This document shows, in pieces, positions 33,501 to 46,212 of a stretch of DNA of 64,000 nt. The notes under the pieces were generated by a model. The model searched no databases, was not told the origin of the DNA, and worked only from the letters and a program-made list of their open reading frames with translations. This DNA is from Megaleporinus macrocephalus. Taxonomy: Eukaryota; Chordata; Actinopteri; Characiformes; Anostomidae. The stretch lies in contig CM038722.1 in NCBI GenBank assembly GCA_021613375.1, positions 29,959,903 to 30,023,902 on the forward strand, written 5' to 3'. A program made the translations under genes and the position numbers. How positions within the stretch are numbered: the first letter of the stretch is position 1; the number at the start of each line of letters is the position of its first letter.

Positions 33501-36500
33501 CACGTTAGATGGACACTTGAAGCACTGTTGTGTCTGTGCGTTCCAGGACCTTTTCCCTCACTGCCACTTGCTGGATCAGCCCACCTTTAGTGTGCCATTA
33601 CCTGATGTTTTACAAATTAAGCACTGAATACATCTATAAATATTGAAAGCTCAAAAAACCCATTTTGGTTCCATTAAAAAACAAAAAAAGAACATCATGT
33701 AAAAGGTCCAATGAAAAATGCTTAAACTGATGTGAAACCATTCCAGAAACTATATGACGGTTGTTTAAACTACTTCTACAAGGTTCTTTACACACTCATG
33801 CCTCTTTTCTGAACACAATCTTTTATGAAAATAAAAGTGGTTCTTCTAAGGCATCACTTAAAGAACCCTTTGTGGAAGCTCTTTTTAAAAAGAGAACAGC
33901 TAAAAATAAGCCATGCTTATCATGATGTCATGGTAGAACCATTTTTATTTTCCTAAAAAACCTTTTGTTGGATCTTATATATAAATAAGATGTGCATACA
34001 ACAGGAATCATACCAATGGAAGGTTTTCTCTAGAACCATACAACCAAGCCAGGAACCTTTATTATTATTGTATTAATTGTATTGTAAAATTAAACAGTTG
34101 TCTTTGCATTAGCTTATCTATAACATAGCTACTGTAAGAAACCCCATATCTCCAGTGCCGGTAACTAGCCCAGTGATATGACAGTGACAGTTTACAACAC
34201 TATGACCATTAAAAACAGACCCTAGGTCAGCTTTCTTACAAGTAGGCCTAATCCGTTCTGTTGCCGAGCGCCCCCCCTCAGAGGTGCCTGTCCAGTGGCC
34301 AATTGGAGATGAGAACAGAAGCCCATACGGCGAAAAGCCTGTCCCCTCTTTTAGGGGGTAAGATTTGACCCCTGACTGACCTCTCACTTCACACCATGAG
34401 GTTGGGTTTACGAGCTGCAGGCCCTGCCTTCTCACCCCGAACACACACACACCCACACACACCAAACATGTACCATAAATGTATGAGGGTGGGATGTGTG
34501 CTGTAGTTATTTGAGGCCCACTCTCTAACACAGACCAGCACACATTAGTATTTTAGTCTGCTCGTACAGGTGCTATAATAGAAGTCAGTAAAAGCATGTT
34601 TAATTTTAGGGGAAAACATGGGTAAATACCCCCTTAAGAACACTGTTGAACAACTATTTACTGTAATGCTAAATCATGTACAGGATGATGATGTATAAAC
34701 TCAAATAGTTTCAGTTTAGCTGTTTATTTTTAGCGGTTCATGTTGTTATTTTTTTAGTACTTGACTAAAACCATGTTGTGCAATACAGGGGTTTCAAACG
34801 TCCCGTAAAAAACCTTTTGAGCTTTAAGTTGTAATTATTTAGCTACTTCACCTACAATCTGCCAGCTTCTGTCCATGGTATTCCTGATCAGCTAGTGATG
34901 TAGCACTGGTCTGCCTCATGGTGGTGCTGTAGCAAATTGGTTCACCCTGTTGGTCCTTCATAGCTTTGTAACTGTAACTATGCTCTGAAAAACTTTACAG
35001 TGAACTGCAGTGTATATGACAATCTGAAGAGTTTCCTAATTTCCCAAGAGTTTGGTGGAAAGAATGAAGTGTTGCTCATTTCTCAAACTAAAGACTTGAA
35101 GATCTGTCAGTCTTATCATCAGATCTATCTCCACTGATGTGTGGAGGACCAGCTAAACTAAAAAACATTTGCAGAAAAAGAATTGTTACACCAATTTTTT
35201 GTTGGATCTAGAATCATCGTCAATATGGCAAGTGAGCAAACGGTTAATTAGTAGAGTAGATTTTTTCAGTAATCATCTTGTCCACTCTTTACCTTTACTA
35301 CAGCTTCTATTCTATTTAGGAGACTCGTTTTCAGTTTCTCATAAAGACATACTTCCAAAAATCTGTCTTAAAAGTTTAGCAAAGTTTAGGTTAAGCATTT
35401 TCTGCTTTTTACCATCCAAATAACCACAAACACATACAGTGATGCTGAGGTGTGGACTCTGGGGTGGTCTTTTTCTAGCAAAGAGCTTCTTGAACAGCTA
35501 CACATCCCATCCCATTTCAGACCCTGAGGTGTCTTTTCACCGTGGAATGATGGAAAGAAACACCTGTGGATTTTGATGTTCTCTTCTCTCTTAAAGACGG
35601 AAGCTTTAAGTGCGGTTTATCTGATGGGCACAGTGTGGGTGGTCTATCAGGTCTTCCAGGTGGTTGTTATGAATCAGAATTTCTCTGTAGCTTTTATGTT
35701 TTTAGCTTCCTTTGGCTTTCCTCTTTTTATGCAAGTGAATTATTTCCTATCTAATAAAATTTTAAATATCTTGTGTTTATTAGCTGTTTAGACTGGAAAT
35801 TAAATGACTTTTGCACTCCATTTGCCTAGAAGAGGAAAATAAAAGTAATAACTCTCCACTTCTAAATGTTAAATTCTGGATTTATGTATACAGGAATGAA
35901 TTTATATGCACTCGTCATTAGACACACTTGGCCTGGTCCAACCATAAAATGTCCGTCTGGCTGCATCGTAATGTGGGGTTACTCAGCGGTCATCCATCGT
36001 ATGTGGGTGGGTTTAAATAAACCAGTCCAGCTGTTCACCGTGGAAATTTTGTTTAATGTGACAAGGGCTCGTTTGCACTCCTCCCTGCACCCCCTCACCT
36101 GTTCTCAGAGCGGAACACACATTCTAAAATGATCTGGCAACGTTCTAGTACGCAGGAATGGAACATGGCGAAACAACGATGGTGATTCTATCAAATTAAT
36201 AGTTAAGCTAAACTTTAAATATACATGCATGACTAATTCTTAAATAGAACAGGGAGTAAATGGTAACGTACATGGAAATGATACTGTCAGGGTCCCCTGA
36301 AGGCATCTAAAACCTTTTTGATGTTCCGAAAGTTTAAAGCCTAGAAACAAAAGTTCAATGCTAAGCTACGTCTGTTCAATAAGAGACAATTAGACATACA
36401 GCCACTGACTACTTTTTCCACTATGTATTTCAAAGTAATCTCATGTAAAATGCTCCCTTCCACAGAAATTGTGATCATAGGAACCAGACGTCAGAAGCGC

Positions 36501-39500
36501 TTGAAGTTGAATTCCATCAGTGTTTGTATATGTATATGTAATTCAGTCTGTCAGATGTAAACAGAGTCATTCAGAGTGGTTTGGTATGAACTGGTCCATT
36601 AAAGAGAAACTTACAAACTCTGATGTCTTTACAGTGGTGATGATGGGAACCAGGTGTCAACATATCTACACCACAAATATAGCCTTTTTATTTACTATCA
36701 AAATCAACAGTGTCTTCTGAGTTCCAGTATCGTTCCTGTCCAATGAAAAACAATCCTTTACTTTCAGTGTAGGTTTTATTCCATGTGATTTTGGAGCATT
36801 TAAATTGGTCCATTCCTCATGAAACCTTTTACAGAATATAAAGGGCAGCTGCAGGGGTTAAATTAATAATAATAATAATAATAATAATTAAAAAGAGATA
36901 CATGTTCTTCGTTGATTATGATATGATATGTTGATAGTAACAAATCTGACTGTTTTGCTGTACAACACCCTGCATATATTCCTCTGCCATAATTGAATTA
37001 AAAAATTTTTTTAGACCAAAATGTTCTCAAAACTACTATAAGAGTAAGGTTCAGGCAGTGTATTCATAATCATTTTATGCAATAACTTTCTTTGAGGGAG
37101 CTTTTAGAGGAGTAGGTTTTTTTTATGATTGACACTTTATTGAGTTTTCAATTAACATGAAATACAAACAAATTACTATAACAAAACTATAAATAAATTA
37201 TAAAAAAGGAAATAAATAAATAATAAAATACAATAAGCTCCTGTTAGAGATCCTCGACTATATTGAAACAGCTAAAACATCTGCACTGTACAAAGAATTA
37301 TATTAATAATTCAATACCAGCCTCACACACATGTTAGTTTTATGTGCTACCCACCAATTTAAAATAGTCTAAAAAATTTCCCCATTTGCTATGATACTGA
37401 TCCAATCTATCCGACAATTTAAAAGAAAGTTTTTCATAAGCAGCCACCTTTCCCAGCTCCAAAAGCCAGCCTTGAATGGATGGTCCTGTTGAAGACTTCC
37501 AAATTCTCATTATAATTTGACAGCCCAGCATAATAGCAGTTTGAATCCAAAGAGAGTCTGCTTTGCTGAGATGTGATAAAGGGGAAGGATCCCCCAGAAT
37601 ATAAGGAGTATTTTTTTCCATCCCCGCAACTATGAACAAGTCTGACTGGGAACAAGTTTCTCAGTTATGTAGTATTTCACCTAAAACATCTCTGATTAAG
37701 TTTGTTTTAAACGTTTTGCTTTCCACCACCATGCCCCCAATGGACCCCCTAATTAAATTCTTGGACCCCCTAAACGTCTCCAAATCAAAATTTTGGCAGG
37801 GGGTTCCTGAAAAAACTGATTATGATGTTCTAAAGACGCAACATTGGTCTGCCTCAGGGAGGCACTGTAGTGAATTGGTTTACACAGTTAGTCATAACTA
37901 AGCAACTGTAACTATACCTAATTTCCCAAGAGATTGGTGGAAAGAGTCGATTGTTACTCATTTGGCCAACGAAAGACAAACTAGGAAATATCTGTTAGAC
38001 TAAACATTTTCTTGCCACTAAAGCTAAAGCGGGTATTTCAGCAGAAAACTGAACCTCACAGAATGTCAAAAAACGTTACAAATATGCTGCCTGATGCCTG
38101 AGACATTGTTTTATGATAGTTGAGCCACATGGTTTTGGTCTAAAACCTATTTTTTAAATATTTGCAGGGCATTGTAATCGTGTTTACATGGTGGTTTAGA
38201 TAGTAAATAAAATGTCTGTATTTGTGTTATAGACATGGTGACCCCTGGTTACTATCACCACCACTGCAAAGAAATCTGAGTTAAGTAAGGTAAGTTTTTT
38301 TATTAATTAATTAATTATTTTACATCAAAGAACTCAAAGTGTTAAGAATTAACTAAATTATGCAGAATATTTGAAGAATTGGTGGAATTTCCATTTTTAT
38401 ATATTTTTTAAAGCTCATTTCCGCAATTACATTATATATGTGACATTCATAATCAGAACAAGATGATTTTTATAATAAGGAGTCATGCAATGGAATTTAT
38501 ACCAAAACTGAGATTCTGAAATGGCAGTGCGCTGTTTCCCTTCCCTTCTAAACGTCCCTCCTGACTTATACAGTGCACTTAAGTCAAAACTATTTCCATC
38601 TGGGCATCTAAGTGAAGTACTTTATGAGCAAAAAATGCATATTTGTTATATGCGTGCTTTTTCTTTTTAGTTTTTCACTTTAACTGAAAAGTCTGTGAGA
38701 CAAAAGCATGCATGCAGTACTGTTCACATCGTTAAATTCACGTTGGGAGACTCTAATGAAAAACAGCAGACGTTCATTTTACCACTGAAGTAACAGTGAA
38801 CATCTAATACTCTGGTTCGCGATGTAGCAGAACAATTCCGAAAATGAAGTGCTGTATATAAAATATGTCTCCTGTTATAATCAATCAGAATAAACTACAT
38901 ACTCAATGCCAACAAAAATGTCTTTACAGATTCCTGCCTGTAGACTGAAGGTGTATTTGTAACCTCAGGAAGTTCCAGTGCAGCGTGTCTTCATGCCTGA
39001 GAAACTGAATGTAAACACTCTGGACCACTCACCAGTTGTTGACCTGTAGAATGGTCAGTCCGGTATCCTGAGCTAGCTGCTTCTTCTGTTCCTCAGAAGG
39101 GTACGGGTGCTAAAACACAACAACAGAGGAGAAGAAGACTTGAATAGAGTAAATCCATTATACAGTGCTGTTTACCTTAATATATGGTCCTGTGTAGTCA
39201 TTTATATTTTAGGATCCCCAGACAGGTCATTAATTTATAATATAATATAATATAGAAATATGCATATTGCTATAACATATAAAGTCAAATTGGGCAGACC
39301 ATTTTCAAATGACATGTACTTGCAATATTGGGGAAAAAAATAAATCTAAAATGTTGCCAGTGAAAAAGTTAAGGCATAAGTTTTAATGTATTATTTTCTT
39401 CCAATATGTTGTCAAATAAATAGAAATTGTGCATTAAAATTTCCAAAACAAATTAAAAAACAGCCACATTAAAGCATGTTCTTTGTCGTGACCATGTTAC

Positions 39501-39666
39501 TTACAAAACCAATAAAACGTGTCAATTTGACCTGGAATGATTGGAAAATTGTTAATAAGCCAGGGTTAATAGTAACAGTCTGAGAGGTCATTGGTATTAG
39601 TGATACAAAGTCTGGTAAATTTAATTCAGTTCTATGTTATTCGACAAGTGTTCCAACCTAACTACA

Positions 39667-39739
<73 letters not shown>

Positions 39740-42700
39740 ATGTCTATGGATGTCAGTTTAATACAAATTTCTCATTGATCATGAAACTGCTTACAGCTCC
39801 ATTAATCTCTGATAACGGCTTCAACATATTTACAGCTTCCTATAAAATAAACTAAGAAAATAGTTTCATCATATAATTATTTTACACGTGTCTTCAAAGA
39901 AATTAATTTAATATTAATATAAAATCATTAACCCCAAACCATTGAGTAGTTTTTTTACATTTCATTTGACATTCTGAAATTTGTAATGAAATAAAAATTT
40001 CAATGTTTTTATTTTTGTGAATTCTATTTGTGTTTTGTTTTATTGCATGCGTGCAAACATTTGAGACTTTTCAGATTTATATGAAGCATTGTTAAACTAC
40101 TGCAAAGTGATATTGTGTCTGGAAAAAAAGGAAAACAGGACAACAGACAGGAAACCTTGGTGCAAATTTGAGTATTTTTACACTCCAGAGTTTATGCCAA
40201 GCCGCAAACTCATTACGAATTACAATCCCGTAACTCAGGGCAACGCCTCTAGTGACCACTGGGCCTCACTGTAAGCTCGCGGGAAATCCGAACCTGTGAT
40301 TAAGAGCTTCCAGCTGATCCTGGATCTGCTCCCGAACCACAGCTGGAGCTGGAGATACAGACAGGCCAGCACTAAATCTGACTCCAGACCAGCCATGTTA
40401 ACAGCTCAGCCACAAGCCGACACCTACTGCACTGGTAGCAAATGGTGGGTGAGGATTTGTGGTTTATAGCTGAACGAGTCGAGTTTGCTCCCTGGGTGTT
40501 AAGGAGGTAGGCCTCTGTGTGGGTTTGCAGGGTAAGGGGGTGGGCGATTATCCTGTTTTCGGGGGTAATAAAACTGTTAGTGCCCTAATTATCGGTAATT
40601 TTGAGGGAACGACACTTAAAACGCCCCTAAAACACACTGAGCTTTTCCAGGAGTTCTCGTGCAATGTATAGAGACCATCTTTTACATTCTACATACCTAA
40701 TTAATGTAAAAAAGCTGTGGAAAATAAACCCTTATAAAACATTATAGCGTGTTTCCAACGTGTTGCTTATATAGTAAAACACATAGAACCTCAAGAGACA
40801 GTCACCCTGGAATATTAGTGAAGTTTTAGCACAAGACTAGCAAAAAGATTTAATGAAATTAAAGGAAAACTGTGGACTGTTTAGTAAATCATCTAAAGTG
40901 CTGGTGAAAAGTGTAGGAAACAGTCCTTCTGAAATTCACAGCAGTGCACAAGAACTAACAACAAGTGCCTCCTAAACAGAATATTCATTTAAAGCAGTAC
41001 AAGTTCATATTTGGACTGTGTGTGAAGACTGAATTAACAATGATAGTCTGGAGTTTTGGGTAATGGCGGAGTACAAACAACACATTTGGATATAAATACA
41101 AAAGGTGTGAAGTTTTACAGTCAGTACAGTTGTGGGCCGATTCGATCTCCAGAACCAACAGGACATGACTAAAGTGCCCAGAGCCAGACACCTAACCCCC
41201 AACTGCTTCCTGGACACTGTTAATAGGCCTGCTCACTGTTGAATAGGCCTATCCACTGCTCAAGGCACAAATGCCTCTGCCGGTATGCCAGCACAAATAT
41301 CAAATAATTCTAAATTATAATATTACTATTATTTGTATGTAAACAAAATCTAGTTTCAGTATTGTCTTTAGTATCTTGGCAATGTTGCCATACAGTAGTA
41401 AGAAAGTTGCAATAAAAGCTTTAGAAAGTTGTATTTATTTTGTAGCTTCTACAAAACAGATTACATAAGTAGCTTTGATAAACTGTATTGTTGGTAAATT
41501 GAATTAGTTCAATAGCTTTTGTAACCCAGTCTAGTAAAGCTACTAAAGCAATTAAATTACTGCTAGCAGAATACATTTTACCAAAGCTACTAATGTTATC
41601 TGAGTTAACAAAGCTGCTTAAGTAGTTGGATTTCTGTAGTATCTTTAGTCATTTGGATTATTAGTGTGGATTATCTTTGCTTAGTTTGATTACTATAGTA
41701 TCCTTGGTTAGTTGGATTATTATAGTATCTTTGCTTAGTTTGATTACTATAGTATCCTTGGTTAGTTGGATTATTATAGTATCTTTGATTAGTTGGATTA
41801 TTATTATTATAGTTTCGTTGGTTAGTTGGATTATTATTTTAGTAGCTTTGGTTAGTTAGATTATTACTTTCGCAGACAGATTACTTTTGTAGCTTCAGTT
41901 ATTTGGATAACATTAGTATCTTAGGATAACTCACTAGAGCTTAACTAAATTAATTATCTTTAAATTGGATTACCTTTGTAACTTTTATAATTTGGATTAC
42001 ATTTGTAACCTCTTTAAAGTGGATTACATTGGTGAATTCTGTAAACTGGATTACATTTGTAACTTTTATTAATTGGATTACATTTGTAATTTTTGTAAAC
42101 TGGATGATATTTGTAATTTCTTTAAACTGGATTATTACTTTCGATTACTTTTGTAGCTTCAGTTATTTGGATTACTTTAGTATCTTTGGATTAATTACAA
42201 AATCTTACATACATTAATTTACTTTACATTGGATTATATTTGTAACTTTTATAACTTGGGTTACATTTGTAACTTTTATAACTTGGGTCACATATGTAAC
42301 ATTTATACATTGGATTACATTTGTAACATCTGTAAATTGGATTACATTTTTAACTTTTATAAATTGGATTACATTTTTAACTTTTATAAATTGGATTACA
42401 TTTGTAACTTCTATCAATTAGACTACATTGGTAACATTTATAAATAATATTACATTTGTAAATTTTTTAAATTAGATTACATTTGTATCTTCTGTAGATT
42501 GGATTACATTTGTAAATATTATAAATTAGATTTCATTTGTATCTTCTGTAGATTGGATTACATTTGTAAATTTTATAAATTAGATTTCATTTGTATCTTC
42601 TGTAGATTGGATTACCTTTGTAACTTTTATAAATTAGATTACATTTTTAACTTGTGTAGATTGGATTACATTTGTAACTCATATAGACTGGATTACATTT

Positions 42701-45700
42701 GTAACTTCTGTAGATTAGATTACCTTTGTAACTTTTAGAAATTAAATTACATTTTTAACTTGTGTAGATTGGATTACATTTGTAACTCATATAAACTGGA
42801 TTACATTTGTAACTTCTGTAAATTAGATTGCATTGATAGTTTGGTTAAGTAAGATTTTAGTGCTTCACTATCTTAAGAAAACATAGTAACGTCAGAAAGC
42901 TGGATTACAATAGTAGCTTCTGTAAATAGGATTACACGAGTGGTTTCAGGCGTCTGTTTATCAGCTTCTCTAAGCCAGGCTCTTTCTGACAGTCCGCTGC
43001 CCTCTCTGTCTCTCTTTACTCCAGCAGTCTCTCCTTACCACCTCAAAGAGGGAGGGAAAAATGAGCGGTCGTGATGGATCACCTCTCCTCTCTTTCATTC
43101 TTTCGTTCATTTTTCTTTTCCTTCATTCCCCCTTTTTTCCCTGCACAGTGACGGAAATTCCCCACGGCTTTTCGTTGGGCCCCCGGGTCCCCCTGTGAGG
43201 CTGTCAGCTCCGTAATGGATGATGTTTTGATAACAGTGAGTTCGACCCTGGACAGATTGGGAAAAGGGAGGGGGGAGGGGGCGCCAAAAAATCTGTACCC
43301 ACACAACAAGCCTTGCAATGGGGGGAAAAAAGGAAAAAACTCCACTACAACCCCCACCGCCACCCTGGCTTCAAACATCCCCCCACCTCCCTCCCTCACC
43401 TCCACACAGTTTTCACCCATTTACCTTAGTGACACTAATAGAGTCTCCTTCATTGCTTCCAAATGTCTCAGCACTTCAAAGGGAAACTGCCTAGAGAAGG
43501 GCAGCGTTTGTGTGGGCTGTGGCAGAGTGTGGCAAACGCTATACACTTGCAACACAACACGGTCTAAATATATGAGACAGATCCACACGAACATCTTATA
43601 AACAAAAACAAACCTTCAGAGAAATTTCATTATGTTACATATTTATGTATTAGGTTAGGTTTGTAACTTCATTTAAACTGTGTTTGCAATTATGGCTGGT
43701 CGACGCTAAAGGAACCAACACACCCAACACCCAACCAACACACACATACACACTAATGACAGATTCCACAGATCTTTGGCATTAGTCACTCTTTAGATTC
43801 ATCCAAACGCCTCATGCTACAAGAGCCACCCAGAAATGGGCAACACATTGATGCCTTGACTTTCCCTCTGGAATTAACAACATATCTATCTATCTCTCCA
43901 TCCATCTCTCCATCCAAGCAAGCAAGCAAGCAAGCAAGCAACCAACCAAGCAAGCAACCAACCAAGCAACCAACAGCCCCATCTATTAAAATCTGAGATC
44001 TTACAGACTTCCATATGAACAATGGTCTAAAAAACAGTGCAAACTCTTAATATTTTTAAATATTTCTACTTCATTATAATTTTGACTCATTACTCATAAC
44101 TTTTCTTTGTTCCAGTTAATTCAGATTTTATTTTACAGTGAAAACAATCCCAGATTTTAAATGTGGTCTCTGCCTTTTGGACCCTACTGCGTCTGTTACA
44201 TGTATTTTTATCTACTGCTAGCTAGTGTTGCTGGGCTTAGATTGTTTGGGTAAAAGATTATTTGTATTAACCCTATACTGTGATATTGCCATATGACAAA
44301 GACAAAGTAACAGAAAGAGCAGTAACAGAAAGAAAAATCCCCAAATCCTTTTACTGGAGACAAAAATAAAGGCTTAAATAAACGAAAATCCACTTTGTTT
44401 CTGCCTTGCCAGTCTCAAGGCTATTGTGCACTGCCGCTGTGTATCATGTGTAATGCTGCAAATCTGTTAATTAGCCTGGCGCCTATGATTCTGACAGACA
44501 CCCCGAAGATGAAATTATGGAATAATCAGCAGGCGGAGGTCAGCGAAATTAAATTTATAAACATCAGGGTGAATACAAGAAGTGTCCACAGAGAGTTTAA
44601 GGGGCAGGCGGGTTGAGTGAATGAATAATAAATTACATTTTTCTTTTCATATTTTGGATCTTGTGACATCAAAGGGAACTCGAGAAAAGGGCTTAAACGG
44701 GTTTAAAGTGTCGGGTGAAGGATGGGACCCAAGCAAGCTGACTAACTGAGGAATCCTCTAGTATCTTCTGGTGGCCTTTGACCACTGAGGATTGTCTGGG
44801 GGGCTAACAGAGTTTGTCAGTGTCACCATGTTTCTTTTTTAGAGTGAAGCACATATTCTACAGCCTAGAACTAGTCAGTAATGAATTATGATGAGTAAGC
44901 CAGTGGAAGCCTGTCTGTTGGACCTGTACTATTAGCAAAAACTAGTATGTGGCATAAAGTGTCATAATGGCATTTGCCATGGTCACTGACGGTAACATGA
45001 CACTGTTATAACAATGGAACACAATGTGAGTGTGACTTGGTTATGCCGATGTTATGAAACAGAGATGATATTATCCTACATTTTCAGAAAAAGAGTTAAT
45101 AAATACAATGTTTCTATATTTAGTTACAGTTTTCGTTACTGCACTTACTTACTGGAAAACTGACGCTATATGAATTTTGGCTAAAGACAAAAAAGCAAGA
45201 TTTAAGATTTTGTCATCAGTGGTCACAGGACGCTGCCCACAGGACACTGTTGGCTGGATAGTTTTGGTTGGTGCACTATTCTCAGTCCTGCAGTGACACT
45301 GAGGTGTTTTAAACACTCCAGCAGCAGCACTGCTGTGTCTGATCTACTCATACTAACACAACACTCACTAACACACCACCACCATGAGCACAAAGTGCTT
45401 CTATATGGTATGTGGAGATTTTAAAATGAGCAATAAAGGGTATCTAGCACATATTGTTGCAATACCCTAACAACCACCAGGAATACCATAGGAATCACCT
45501 CCAATGACATTCCAACAAATTACAATTTAGCAACCACCTGGAACACTACAGCAACTCCCAGCAACTTAAGAGCCCACATTAGCAACCTTCTGACCACAGA
45601 GTACAACCTACCACTGCCAACATCCCAACAACCACCTGAAATACTATAGCAGTGACCCAGCAACCAGCAAGAACACCATTGCAACCACAAAGAAAAACCT

Positions 45701-46054
45701 TAACCCCAACTTGAAATACTGTGTATACCCAATATTGTTAAGTAATCAATCAGCAAAGCTGCTATGACCTTTGATGCATGTGAACTGGCTTCATCAAAGC
45801 TACTTTTTAAGTTTGTTTACACATGTTCCTCTTCTTGTTCATGATTTGGATTTGATGGAAAATAACAAGAAAACATTGTATACAAAATAAACACAAAACA
45901 AAGGAGTTGCCCTTAAATCTGTCGCTACAGAAAGTAAGTAAAATGTGTGTTTAAATAATTACGAACCTGTAATTGAATTTTTATGTACCTCATTGTTTTT
46001 TTGTACTGTGTTTGTAACCACTGCTGGCTGCTACATTTCCTTTGGGATCAATAA

Positions 46055-46135
<81 letters not shown>

Positions 46136-46140
46136 CCTAC

Positions 46141-46212
<72 letters not shown>

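Noticed and set aside
34118..34543. 141-codon minus-strand open frame
   Set aside because: No splice signals or recognisable protein features; it probably reflects the GC-richer non-coding island.
41677..42738. Repetitive frames with [13 protein letters not shown] units
   Set aside because: The 27-bp minisatellite is a multiple of three; no gene-like signals.
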